The notes under the pieces were generated by a model. It was given only the letters and a program-made list of their open reading frames with translations, was not told where the DNA came from and searched no databases. Of a DNA stretch of 64,000 bases, positions 9,640-18,058 are shown one piece after another. Location: the NCBI RefSeq assembly GCF_023824315.1, contig NZ_CP098732.1, forward strand, positions 930,001 to 994,000. Direction: 5' to 3'. A program made the position numbers and the translations under genes. This DNA is from Acinetobacter tibetensis (GTDB taxonomy: Bacteria > Pseudomonadota > Gammaproteobacteria > Pseudomonadales > Moraxellaceae). The stretch's first letter is position 1. Every line of letters begins with the position of its first letter.

Positions 9640-9664
9640 ATAAATTACTTTGAATTTAAAAGAC

Positions 9665-10171
9665 CTAAAATAAGCTAACTAACCAATAATAGAGATTCTT
9701 TAATTTAGTCCAAAGGCCATTACTAGAGTAATCATATTGGTTAGTGCCACAATATTTTCCTTTCTCTAGATCTGCTTTAGCTTCTAATAATATAGTTTCT
9801 CCTTCAGAATTTTGATTTACGCATACCCGTTGATTATATTCTCTATCAGTTCCAAGCCAAATGGAATAGGGAAAATTATCTTTAAACTCTGATTTATTAA
9901 TTTTAATACAGTTCTTTTCAATAATAGGCATTTTAAGATTAAAATAAGTTTTTGAATATAAAGAATGAAAAGCATTAATTCCATCTACTTTCCCCATATA
10001 AATTAAGGTCTGATTTTCATATGCTTTATCATAGCCTCCTTTTGTAAATACACACACATCATTGTCTTTAATTTTTACATTTAGGATGGCATATGGAGAG
10101 GCGTTAACAGCACTACTAATAAAAAGTAGTAAATATAATAATTTAATTTTATCTTGTTGATAATAGTTCAT
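9665..10171 (-). CDS. Family B small exported protein, possible orphan T6SS immunity protein (B3)
   Basis: The only family B copy with an unbroken frame. After a signal-like stretch (KLLYLLLFISSAVNAS) the mature part begins PYAILNVKIKDNDVCVFT and ends LWTKLKNLYYWLVSLF; it has three or four Cys (VCVF, NCIKI, VCVN, YCGT) that could form disulfides in the periplasm. The start is uncertain. The ATG used by the other two copies is missing because of a small deletion at that point, so I use the ATG at 10171, which adds MNYYQQDKI; another ATG lies at 10207. No function is known to me. Immunity is inferred from the Tae4/Tai4 neighbours. Confidence 0.6.
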   Translation of the reverse strand: MNYYQQDKIKLLYLLLFISSAVNASPYAILNVKIKDNDVCVFTKGGYDKAYENQTLIYMGKVDGINAFHSLYSKTYFNLKMPIIEKNCIKINKSEFKDNFPYSIWLGTDREYNQRVCVNQNSEGETILLEAKADLEKGKYCGTNQYDYSSNGLWTKLKNLYYWLVSLF

Positions 10172-10190
10172 TGATATCAGGGTTAAAATT

Positions 10191-10650
10191 TTATTTATCT
10201 TTAGCATAACATTTTTCTATAAAATCTGAATCAGTCTCTCTACTATTTTGTAATAGCACATTATCTATTTTTATACAAAAACCAAGACTTTCAGTCTGGA
10301 ATTTAAATCATGATCATTTTCTTGAGTCATAACATAAAATAAGGATGATCTAGTATAATGCTATATGTTGAAATATTTTCTATTTTTATATGATCAACTT
10401 CTTTGTAGTATGAGTTTTCTAATACTTTTCTATACTCAGTTGCTCCATTTGAATTTGAAAATTATCTTTTTCAAAGTCTCTAATTGTATAATTTTTAACA
10501 AAGACTTTATTGGGGAAACTAATAATCAAGCTATCATTTATTAAGATTATTTTAAAATCTTAATTCTTGTTTTATTAGGTATGAAAATAATATTATTAAG
10601 GTATACTCAATGATTTTTTTTATGCTGTCTCGTTTAATTTTATTATTTCT
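10191..10650 (-). pseudogene. Family A gene copy with several single-base deletions
   Basis: The minus strand from about 10650 to 10191 is a near-duplicate of the family A gene at 6.6-7.1 kb. It includes FVKNYTIRDFEKDNF and the SYYKEVDHIKIENIS segment, and ends CYAKDK before a TAA at 10191. At least three one-base losses (near 10455, 10345 and 10310) break the frame. The short spacer to the following family B gene is nearly identical to the spacer between A1 and B1 at 6.6 kb, so the A-B pair was duplicated as one unit. Confidence 0.7.
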
Positions 10651-10772
10651 TTAAATAAATGTAAACACTTTAATCAATTTAAGTGGTTTTTATCTGTATT
10701 AGGTTTTTAAAGATAAAGAGATTGATATTTTATAGATTAATTCAATCATTTGGAGCTGAATTGAATAGTTTT

Positions 10773-10800
10773 AAAAGCCCTGAATGATCAGGGCTTTTTT
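10773..10800 (-). terminator. Rho-independent terminator after tai4
   Basis: An 11-bp perfect stem (AAAAGCCCTGA / TCAGGGCTTTT) with a 4-base loop, flanked by A/T runs on both sides. It lies just past the stop codon of the Tai4 gene, so it closes the PAAR-PAAR-tae4-tai4 operon and separates it from the downstream family A/B array. Confidence 0.8.
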
Positions 10801-10817
10801 ATGGTTTAAGTTGAAAA

Positions 10818-11192
10818 CTAATTGATAATATATTTCTTTTGTTTTTGAATAACCTGCTCATATTCATTTAAATTGTATAACTTTAAACAGTTCATCAATA
10901 TTGCAGTTTTTCCTGTAGATTGATAGACATCTTTACTTTTAGTTGAGAGTTTTTCAATAAATAGTTTTACATTTTCATAAGCATTTTCATCATAAACACC
11001 ATTTTGAAAATACCCTCCCATTGCTAAAGATGCTTCTTTAGCGACTGCTTCGTTATCAGATCTTGATAAACAATATGAAAAGCCAAAGTTTTTTAAATTG
11101 ATTTCATTTTTATTTAGTACAGGTGCTGCAATATTTTTTGCATAGCATGAACTAATTAACCCTATAGTTAACAATACAAAGATTAATCTCAT
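10818..11192 (-). CDS. tai4: T6SS amidase immunity protein, Tai4 family
   Basis: 124 residues from the ATG at 11192, beginning with a secretion signal (MRLIFVLLTIGLISSC; ISSC could be a lipobox, C16). The mature helical domain has a conserved-looking FGFSYCLSRS and a second Cys (LMNCLKLY), as in periplasmic Tai4 proteins, which block the amidase Tae4 and protect the producer and its kin. The start overlaps the stop of the tae4 gene by one base (TGATG), so effector and immunity are translationally coupled. A terminator follows. Family assignment is by position and general pattern, so slightly less certain than for Tae4. Confidence 0.82.
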   Translation of the reverse strand: MRLIFVLLTIGLISSCYAKNIAAPVLNKNEINLKNFGFSYCLSRSDNEAVAKEASLAMGGYFQNGVYDENAYENVKLFIEKLSTKSKDVYQSTGKTAILMNCLKLYNLNEYEQVIQKQKKYIIN

Positions 11193-11737
11193 CACTTTAA
11201 ATTCCAAAATAAGACTTCTGTAGTAGTCACACCTTGTTGATGGTGAACAAAGTAACAACTATCACCACAATCGTTACCATTCCATAAAGTTACATGTCCT
11301 GTTGCATCCCCCCAGCCACTAACTTTGAAGATAATGATTCCTTTTTTATTACTTAATTGACTTGATACATCTTCATTGTTTTTAGGTCTTAAGGTAATAT
11401 CAGCTTTACCTAAATTATTTTCAACAAAAGAGATCATTTCTTTGACGCGTAATAAATAAGGTTTGTTATCTTTGCCTTTAACTTTATAGCCTTTTGTTGT
11501 TTGTTTAATTGGCATTCCACCATAATTTAAGGCTTTACTTAATCTTAGTGCACAGGCATTTGCATATCCTGTTGGATTTTCTTGATATAAAGCAAAAGCT
11601 TGACCACCAACAGTTTGATAAACATCAGGTGCAGCCATTTTGATGGGATAATTTTTCCATAATTCATAAAATAGCGGTCTATTCACCTGAATAGTTGAGG
11701 CTTGCCCACTTGATGTAGCTCTTATGCCAGTACCCAT
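11192..11737 (-). CDS. tae4: T6SS peptidoglycan amidase effector, Tae4 family
   Basis: 181 residues, the usual size for Tae4. The catalytic Cys is C62 in YANACALRLSKAL and the catalytic His is H148 in SGWGDATGHVTLWNG; C157 and C161 (CGDSC) are the expected disulfide pair. Tae4 enzymes are NlpC/P60-fold DL-endopeptidases injected into rival periplasms, where they cut peptide stems of peptidoglycan. There is no signal peptide, as expected for a T6SS cargo. The gene starts two bases after the second PAAR gene ends and overlaps the immunity gene. No other T6SS structural gene lies in the window. Confidence 0.92.
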   Translation of the reverse strand: MGTGIRATSSGQASTIQVNRPLFYELWKNYPIKMAAPDVYQTVGGQAFALYQENPTGYANACALRLSKALNYGGMPIKQTTKGYKVKGKDNKPYLLRVKEMISFVENNLGKADITLRPKNNEDVSSQLSNKKGIIIFKVSGWGDATGHVTLWNGNDCGDSCYFVHHQQGVTTTEVLFWNLK

Positions 11738-11739
11738 AC

Positions 11740-12333
11740 TTAATATTCCGTATCTATTATTAAAGTTTTACCACGAAAGACATCTTTTAATATTCCTTCA
11801 CCATTACTATCGACTTTAATTGTTATTGCAAATGGTTCAAATGTTGAGATATCGGAATTTTCAGGTTCTATACTTATTGATACGTTCTCACCTTGTGAAT
11901 AACCTGTAGTTTTGACATGAATATTTAAATCATTAAAAAATCTAGATTTATCATTTAATGGATTGAAATTATTACCATAACTCCAAGTGATCTCTGTAAC
12001 TTTTTTCTCGGTATTATTCTCGGAAAAATTATTTTTCTGCGTAGTTTCTTTTACAGAATAAGGACTACCACTATCTCCTACAACATGAGACTGTTGTGGT
12101 TGAATGGTCGCTCCACACGATAGCTTATCACCTGCATATGCCACTGACTTACCATCACAAATCACATGGTCATGACTTTTAATAACTACAGACCAACACC
12201 TACATTTAGGACACATATGGCCATCACCAGCTCTAACAAACAAATTCCCCATTTGAGAACTTCTCGCTTGCGTAGAAGGAATGACTCCACCATGATCAGT
12301 AATAGCATTGTGAATTGCAAAACCTTTAGCCAT
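11740..12333 (-). CDS. PAAR-domain protein with C-terminal beta-rich extension (T6SS spike tip)
   Basis: 197 residues. Residues 1-90 form a PAAR-like domain (GGVIPSTQARS near the start, HVICDGKSVAYAGDKLSC later, with clustered Cys/His, CPKCRCW, that may bind zinc). It would cap a VgrG spike. The remaining 100 residues, rich in beta-type sequence (VSISIEPENSDISTFEPFAI), form an extension that may carry the Tae4 protein, which is encoded immediately downstream. AGGAG sits upstream of the ATG. A second PAAR-like gene lies 17 bases upstream, so two tip proteins are encoded in tandem. Confidence 0.82.
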   Translation of the reverse strand: MAKGFAIHNAITDHGGVIPSTQARSSQMGNLFVRAGDGHMCPKCRCWSVVIKSHDHVICDGKSVAYAGDKLSCGATIQPQQSHVVGDSGSPYSVKETTQKNNFSENNTEKKVTEITWSYGNNFNPLNDKSRFFNDLNIHVKTTGYSQGENVSISIEPENSDISTFEPFAITIKVDSNGEGILKDVFRGKTLIIDTEY

Positions 12334-12350
12334 GATTTACTCCTTATAAA

Positions 12351-12779
12351 TTAGTCATGACTTAAAAAGTTTTTAGGCTTTGGTTGATCTTTGTAAATTC
12401 TGATAGCAACAGTAGTATTTGGACTCTCAATAATCTCATCACCATTTTCTAAGAGACTACCCACTAGAGCTACTGGTGATCCCTCAACAACACATGCAGT
12501 CCCTGCACCAGAGATAATCTTGGAGGTTGTGCCATCTGTATAAATAACTTCATCTCCAACACAGGCAATAGATAAACCGTCAATTTTCCCACTATTAGAG
12601 GATGCATTAACTAAACCGCCATTTTGAGATTTAGCACCATCTACAACAACATGGTATATGGTATGAGGTTTGTCATTCCAATAAAGTTGTTCAGCATTAG
12701 AAATTTGTAGAATGTCATTTTCTGAAAGCTTTTCTAATTGCTGAATAGAAAGGTCTTGTAAAAAAATAGAGCTTGTCAT
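12351..12779 (-). CDS. PAAR-like protein (first of two in tandem)
   Basis: 142 residues from the ATG at 12779, which has AGGA upstream; the longer open frame adds a leader without a ribosome site. After 60 N-terminal residues (DLSIQQLEKLSENDILQISN) the protein has PAAR-like repeats: GKIDGLSIACVGDEVIYTDG, GAGTACVVEGSPVALVGS and NGDEIIESPNTTVAI. It would sit at the tip of the T6SS spike or act as an adaptor for it. First gene of the operon with the second PAAR gene, tae4 and tai4. An IS982 copy lies about 150 bases upstream and may have changed its promoter. Confidence 0.78.
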   Translation of the reverse strand: MTSSIFLQDLSIQQLEKLSENDILQISNAEQLYWNDKPHTIYHVVVDGAKSQNGGLVNASSNSGKIDGLSIACVGDEVIYTDGTTSKIISGAGTACVVEGSPVALVGSLLENGDEIIESPNTTVAIRIYKDQPKPKNFLSHD

Positions 12780-12933
12780 TATGTTTCCTGATCTAATTTT
12801 CAAAACAATAATATAAAAATTACTCAAATTAAAAAATAAGTTATATGTAAATAATAAAATAGTAATTGGAAAGTATGATTTCATCCTTTTTGGTGAAAAG
12901 GTAAGTATATTTTTAAAACATATTAGTACTATA

Positions 12934-13907
12934 ACCCGAATCCTGTTTAAGCCAAAGATTCCATAATTTGAATTTTCGGCTTATTTCGATGGGTTAATTG
13001 ATATGCGCATAACGATGCGTAAATCCCACTTAGAAATCCATGAATACTACGAGCTTTACTCGTCACTAAATTGTATTGGCATTTCAATAAGCTGAATAAC
13101 GTTTCTATTTTATTACGCTGTTTTAAGTGATATTCATCTGATGCACAGAGTTGAACAGACTGCATATTCTTTCGATGATAGGTAATTAAATCAATCCCTT
13201 GATTTTTTAATCTGCTTTTTAATTCTTGGCCGATATAGCCACGATCTGCATAAAGCTTTGCTTCTAAGCCTTCAACTAAATGCTCAACCATTTTTATGTC
13301 AGCCACATGTCCATTAGATAAAGCAGAACATGCTATTTCACCCAATTGATTCATCGCGATATGTAATTTACAGCCATAAAACCAGCCCATCGAGCTTTTA
13401 CCACGTGATGCAATTTTGGCTAATGATTTATGGCGTTGAATCCGTTGATTTTTACAGACTGGTAAAGTGGTTGAATCAACCCATAAATATTGACTGCGTT
13501 GGCCTTTCATTAAGGCGACATGTAAAGCATGTAGCGCCAATTGATGCATATTGATGAGGTGAATCATCCGTTGGTAGCAGGGTAAACTTTTAAATAAATG
13601 ATTTTTATCCTGTTTCAACCATGAAAAGAATGCTTTGAAATTGTTGATATGAGAACACTTATACCAAATGGCGATAAAATTGATTTCTGAGAGACTCAAT
13701 TGAGCTGGGCGAATTCTTACGGAGTGACGACTTTGTTTGAGAAATTTCCAATAAGTTGCTTCAAATTTAAGAAAGAAATCATCAATTACGCAGAATAATT
13801 CGGTACTATTGAACATTAGGACTAGAGCTTTAGGTTTGGTGTGGTAACTCAACTGATGGCTCTAGTTCCTTTATTTTTCAAGTCAATTTCTTATCCGCGA
13901 TTCGGGT
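12934..13907 (-). mobile_element. Intact IS982-family insertion sequence
   Basis: 974 bp bounded by the inverted repeat ACCCGAATC (left, 12934) and GATTCGGGT (right, ending 13907), with the 7-bp target duplication outside. It carries one uninterrupted transposase gene. Two decayed relatives occur at 7.2-7.7 and 45.8-46.3 kb. Confidence 0.93.
12947..13816 (-). CDS. IS982-family transposase
   Basis: 289 residues from the ATG at 13816; a TTG 36 bases upstream would add 12 residues. The DDE catalytic residues are visible: Asp in QYLWVDSTTLPVC, Asp in KLYADRGYIGQEL and Glu in QRNKIETLFSLLK. The N-terminal CVIDDFFLKFEATYWKFLKQ region is typical of the family. The enzyme would cut and paste the surrounding element. 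The frame is complete and the ends match, so it is probably functional. Confidence 0.92.
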   Translation of the reverse strand: MFNSTELFCVIDDFFLKFEATYWKFLKQSRHSVRIRPAQLSLSEINFIAIWYKCSHINNFKAFFSWLKQDKNHLFKSLPCYQRMIHLINMHQLALHALHVALMKGQRSQYLWVDSTTLPVCKNQRIQRHKSLAKIASRGKSSMGWFYGCKLHIAMNQLGEIACSALSNGHVADIKMVEHLVEGLEAKLYADRGYIGQELKSRLKNQGIDLITYHRKNMQSVQLCASDEYHLKQRNKIETLFSLLKCQYNLVTSKARSIHGFLSGIYASLCAYQLTHRNKPKIQIMESLA

Positions 13908-13914
13908 TACTATA

Positions 13915-14393
13915 CAGTATTTGATTGCTACTGAACTTTCGTATAGATTTTATCTTTTTTTAATAATTTAAAATTTTTGATATGGTGTGTCACTAGTGTT
14001 AATAATATTTTTACTAAGTGATATTTATACTGGTTGTACAGGGTTAGTTTTAATAGCTCATTTAGATAAGAAGAAATAGACAGCTTTCATGAGTGATTAT
14101 ATTTTAAAATAAGATTCATACAATTAAGTCATGTTAGTGATCAAAATTATTTCTTGATGAGAAATAATTTTCTAGTTTATGTCAAAAAGTATTTTTCTAG
14201 ACTAAGTGATGATGTACATAAAAATAAAAAAATAGGATGGACTTGTAGATTATACACTTTCTAATAACAGGGTGTGGATTACTATAGGCAATGAAATATA
14301 AGATTGAGAAGGAGTTTTATAATTCCAAAATCCTTATGTCTTCTTTTTCTCGTAGTTCAAGTCAATCTTGAGCAATAAGTTAAAAGGTATTAA
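13915..14393. other. AT-rich intergenic stretch without recognisable gene
   Basis: I see no reading frame with family character, no RNA gene and no convincing repeat here. It is the right flank of the accessory island beyond the IS982 target duplication. Confidence 0.5.
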
Positions 14394-14660
14394 TCATGCT
14401 TGATTAGCTTGTTTGATTTTACTATCACATTCACTAGCTAGGCCGCTATCTTCTGCAAGTTATCGTTTTCCTTCATCATGGAGCTCTTCCTTGCTCATTT
14501 TAGTGTAATCGTTGGATAAACTCTTTGAGTAAGTGTATTACACCTTTAGTAATTGAATGGGCATTGTCCATACGCAAGTATTTGCTACTACTTTTATTGG
14601 TCTGTAAATAACCCCCGATAGGTGCGTTTGTTACTAGTAGGCTCATTAAATTTTTTACTT
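14394..14660 (-). pseudogene. Unidentified gene remnant
   Basis: Minus-strand text in two frames appears to belong to one former protein: ITKGVIHLLKEF, then after a shift NDYTKMSKEELHDEGKR, an in-frame TAA, and LAEDSGLASECDSKIKQANQ before a TGA at 14394. The repeated continuity across the frameshift and stop is what marks it as a remnant. I do not recognise the family. Confidence 0.35.
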
Positions 14661-14785
14661 TTAAGGTTGTTACTCTATTTATTCATCTAGACATAACTGT
14701 TTCCCCCTTAATGGTATCCTAGAGGTACCAAGATAAATCGTTTAGAGTGGTGGATTTGGGGGCGTGAATAGCTATAGACAACAAA

Positions 14786-14816
14786 AAACCCTTGAACTTA
14801 ATGAATTCAAGGGTTT
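14786..14816 (-). terminator. Terminator downstream of the tandem tRNA-Glu genes
   Basis: Perfect 11-bp stem (AAACCCTTGAA / TTCAAGGGTTT) followed on the minus strand by a T run. It lies after two minus-strand tRNA-Glu genes, which it probably terminates. Confidence 0.75.
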
Positions 14817-14851
14817 GTGTACTACTGTATAAAATACAGTAGATTTGAATA

Positions 14852-14927
14852 TGGCGTCCCTACGGGGATTCGAACCCCGGTTACCGCCGTGAAAGGGCGA
14901 TGTCCTAGGCCTCTAGACGATAGGGAC
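14852..14927 (-). tRNA. tRNA-Glu (anticodon UUC), copy 1
   Basis: 76 nt on the minus strand with encoded CCA; the 7-bp acceptor stem is GTCCCTA/TAGGGAC. The anticodon loop reads CTTTCAC (anticodon TTC) and the T arm contains GGTTCGAATCC. It is identical in sequence to the other three copies in the window and lies 42 bases from copy 2. Confidence 0.97.
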
Positions 14928-14969
14928 TTAATGAGGCAGTTACTTCTGAAAACTAAACCATAAATTAAA

Positions 14970-15045
14970 TGGCGTCCCTACGGGGATTCGAACCCCGGTT
15001 ACCGCCGTGAAAGGGCGATGTCCTAGGCCTCTAGACGATAGGGAC
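14970..15045 (-). tRNA. tRNA-Glu (anticodon UUC), copy 2
   Basis: 76 nt, identical to copy 1, with anticodon TTC and encoded CCA. It precedes copy 1 in the direction of transcription, so both are probably cotranscribed towards the terminator at 14.8 kb. Confidence 0.97.
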
Positions 15046-15162
15046 GTTTCAGAGGTGGGCGTATATTAGGGTGAATATAGGAGAGTGTCAAACGTTTTCT
15101 TGAGCATAATCATTAAAAAAGAATTGAGTGAATAAAAAGAATACAAATTTGTGAAATATACT

Positions 15163-16060
15163 TTATGGTGGTTGTTTTTTAGGCTTTAAGGTATCCAAAA
15201 TACTTTGGATAACAGTTGAGTTTTCTAAATAATCGGTAATTTGATAGGGTCTGTTCACAAGTGTAGTGATTGCTTGATTAATGATCGGTGATTCAAAATT
15301 GAAAGGTGATTCAGATTAGGGGAAGGCGGTCAGGAAATCATCAGGAGAATAAAAATTAAACCAATCACCATGTAGTTGAGGTGGTCGAGAAATCGGTAAG
15401 GTGAGTTTTTCTTGAATCACTTTAAAGGCAAGCGGTGAATCGAGAGTAATAAAACGATGTGCTCTAAAATGGGTAAATTGATGTAATAAGTGATAGGCAA
15501 TGACGGTACCTAATGAATGAGCGACAATAATGTGATCTTTGCTTGGATGAAGATGCGACATAATTCTGTGGTGAACTTCAGGCATAAAATCAGAATTGGA
15601 TAAGTATAAATAGGTCTCAATGAGAAATTTATGCATGAGTGTTTCATGGGGTTTGGGGTAATGATTGAGGAACATGATTAATTCTTTAAATGCATGATCT
15701 TTGCTGAGTGCTGTAATGACAGATGCAGGGTAAGCGACTCAGATTGCTCTGGCTTGAAGCTGGGTGAGGGGTGGCACATGGACTATGTTCTTGAACAATT
15801 GATGTGTTATGCCAGAGATGAAAAGGAAAATGTAAATGCGACAGTGATTTAGGAAGCAGTGTGTTTAAATCTAAACTGTTATTGAGTTGGTGTTTGGTGA
15901 GTAAATCACCATAAAAAGGGAGTTTGATATCTAGTGCTTTAAGTTCGATATTTTGCTCGGTATGACTCAAGCCAGTTTTAAATAAATTTAACTAATGCTG
16001 TTTTAAAGTCTCTTCATCATAATTTTGTTGATTTATACCGTGAATAAAAATGATTTTCAT
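15163..16060 (-). pseudogene. Alpha/beta-hydrolase pseudogene with two nonsense codons and a frameshift
   Basis: The ATG at 16060 begins MKIIFIHGINQQNYDEETLK, then a TAG stops the frame at codon 23. The frame continues past it to SHTEQNIELKALDIKLPFYGDLL. A frameshift near 15.7 kb moves the text into the next frame, which holds the nucleophile motif VAHSLGTVIAYHLL and FITLDSPLAF. A TAA at 15316-15318 is again followed by sensible coding text (PFNFESPIINQAITTLVNRP) until the TAA at 15163. The intact protein would be about 295 residues, an esterase or lipase-like enzyme of the 'FIHGIN' type. Multiple lesions mean it is inactive. Confidence 0.8.
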
Positions 16061-16104
16061 ACAGGGTCAGGCTTTTTATAGAGAACATTGTTTATATTTA
16101 GCTT

Positions 16105-16136
16105 AAAAAAAGAGTGGTACTTGACCACTCTTTTTT
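16105..16136. terminator. Bidirectional terminator
   Basis: AAAAAAGAGTGGT followed by a short loop and ACCACTCTTTTTT: a perfect stem with A and T runs. It ends the amino-acid permease gene (minus strand) and insulates it from the hydrolase pseudogene. Confidence 0.85.
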
Positions 16137-16141
16137 ATGTG

Positions 16142-17560
16142 TTAATTTTGCTTTCGATAAAAAATATAATAACTTAGATAACACAAGGCGATAAAGATTA
16201 AACAGCCAATAAAGCCTGCAATCATTTCAGGGTCTGCTGCCATACTGATGCCAGTAATAAAACAGAATGTAAAACCTAAAATTGGCACAATTGGAAATAG
16301 TGGTGCTGCAAAGCCTAATTCTTTCGCAGTACGACCCTGCTTATACCATTGGCGACGGAAATTGAACTGGCTTAAGCAGATGCTCATCCACACCACGACC
16401 ATCGTAAATGCAGCGACACCGAGTAGGTTTTTGAAAATGGTTTCAGGCGCAAATTGTTCAGACAGCAATCCCGGAATTGCACCAAACATGGTGACAATAA
16501 TGGCAACAAAAGGAATGCCTTTATGATTTAACTTAGAGAACACTTCAGGCAGTTGCTTTTTGTAAGATAAAGACCACATCATACGTGAAGCAGCATATAA
16601 GCCTGAATTTGCCGCTGAAAGAAGCGCGGTAATAATCACAAAGCGGATGATGTCTTCTGCATGTGGAATGCCAATATAGTTAAACACCGTTACAAAGGGA
16701 CTGCTGCTCACGCCATTACCGCCTAAGCCCGCCATTTGATGTGGAAGCAGTGCGCTAATGACTACAATCGTACCAACAAAGAAGATTAATAAGCGCCAAA
16801 TGGCTGCATTAATCGCTTTAGGCACATTTTTCGCTGGGTCTTGAGTTTCACCTGCCGCAACACCAATTAACTCTGTGCCTGAAAAGGCAAAGTTCACAAT
16901 CAGCATGGTCGCAAAAATAGGGAAGAAGCCCTGTGGAAACCATCCTTCTGCGGTCAAATTACTAAACAAAGGTGCAGAGCTATAACCTTGAAAAGACAGC
17001 ACACCAAAAATGGCCAATAAACCCAAAATAATGAAACTGATGACAGTGACGACTTTGACCAGAGACAACCAGAACTCTGATTCAGCAAACAGTCGGGTTG
17101 AACTCATGTTTAAGCTAAAAATAATGGCAGCAAATATGAGCGTCCAAATCCAGACTGATATATGGGGAAACCATTCTTGCATAAGCAAAGCAGCAGCAGT
17201 GAATTCAGTACCGAGCGTTGCCGTCCAAGTCAGCCAATATAACCATGTAATTGTGTAGCCTGTCCCTGGACCAATATACTTTTGTGCATAAGCACCGAAA
17301 GAACCCGATACAGGCATATGTACCGCAAGTTCTCCCAGACATAGCATCACCATATAGGCAATAATTCCACCTAAAATATAAGCGATGATGGCACCTACAG
17401 GCCCCGTTTGTGCAATGACTTCACCCGACCCTAAAAACAGACCAGTACCGATTGCACCACCAAGTGAAATCATGACCAGATGTCGAGTACTCATAGCGCG
17501 TTTTAAAGGCGCAGAATTGCCCTGATGCATAGCATCATTCGGAGATTGAGATGACTGCAT
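16142..17560 (-). CDS. Amino-acid permease, APC superfamily
   Basis: 472 residues with about twelve hydrophobic helices. The start of the core, RHLVMISLGGAIGTGLFLGS, and the phrase GSFGAYAQKYIGPGTGYT are the standard signature of the amino-acid transporter (AAT) family, which imports amino acids by proton symport. The sequence looks closest to the S-methylmethionine/aromatic/lysine subgroups, but I cannot fix the substrate. It stands alone between a pseudogene and a tRNA, with its own terminator. Confidence 0.85.
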   Translation of the reverse strand: MQSSQSPNDAMHQGNSAPLKRAMSTRHLVMISLGGAIGTGLFLGSGEVIAQTGPVGAIIAYILGGIIAYMVMLCLGELAVHMPVSGSFGAYAQKYIGPGTGYTITWLYWLTWTATLGTEFTAAALLMQEWFPHISVWIWTLIFAAIIFSLNMSSTRLFAESEFWLSLVKVVTVISFIILGLLAIFGVLSFQGYSSAPLFSNLTAEGWFPQGFFPIFATMLIVNFAFSGTELIGVAAGETQDPAKNVPKAINAAIWRLLIFFVGTIVVISALLPHQMAGLGGNGVSSSPFVTVFNYIGIPHAEDIIRFVIITALLSAANSGLYAASRMMWSLSYKKQLPEVFSKLNHKGIPFVAIIVTMFGAIPGLLSEQFAPETIFKNLLGVAAFTMVVVWMSICLSQFNFRRQWYKQGRTAKELGFAAPLFPIVPILGFTFCFITGISMAADPEMIAGFIGCLIFIALCYLSYYIFYRKQN

Positions 17561-17668
17561 AAGAGAGAGAAAATAGAATAATGAAGCGCGCTATTGTAGT
17601 GCAAAACTACAAATCTGCAATCGAATAATAATGAATTATGCGTTTTGAATGATCGTATAAACGATAGA

Positions 17669-17744
17669 TGGCGTCCCTACGGGGATTCGAACCCCGGTTA
17701 CCGCCGTGAAAGGGCGATGTCCTAGGCCTCTAGACGATAGGGAC
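17669..17744 (-). tRNA. tRNA-Glu (anticodon UUC), copy 3
   Basis: 76 nt, identical to the other copies, with anticodon TTC and encoded CCA. It lies upstream of the amino-acid permease gene, same strand. Confidence 0.97.
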
Positions 17745-18058
17745 GTTGCGAGGTGATGCGTATATTATGTATTTTTTTCTTTACTGTCAAATATGTTATT
17801 ACAATATTTCTAAAAAATGGGTTTGTTTGTGTAAAAAATGTCTTACTTGCAGGATATAACGCAATTTTTTACGTTTTTCGACATGCTAGATCTATCTTTT
17901 TTATTGGTGGGGGAATGCTAAATTCATTTGATGGCCTAAGCATGAAGGTTTTGATGTGACTCTGAGAGTCGGTTTAATTAGATTGCATGTATTTGATATG
18001 GAGAAAACCGAAATTTCAATAGGATGGATTCATAGAAAAACGAAAGCACCCAGCAAAT

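Larger units (their letters stand above)
12927..13914. repeat. 7-bp target-site duplication flanking IS982
   Basis: TACTATA occurs directly before the left terminal repeat (12927-12933) and directly after the right one (13908-13914). The perfect duplication shows that the element inserted here as a unit and has not since recombined. Confidence 0.9.

Noticed and set aside
6643..13907. Prophage
   Set aside because: No integrase, terminase, capsid or tail genes; the PAAR proteins belong to a T6SS cargo set.
17753..17959. 68-codon plus-strand frame between tRNA-Glu genes
   Set aside because: No ribosome site, low-complexity Phe/Ile/Val text, and no family character; probably a chance frame in AT-rich DNA.
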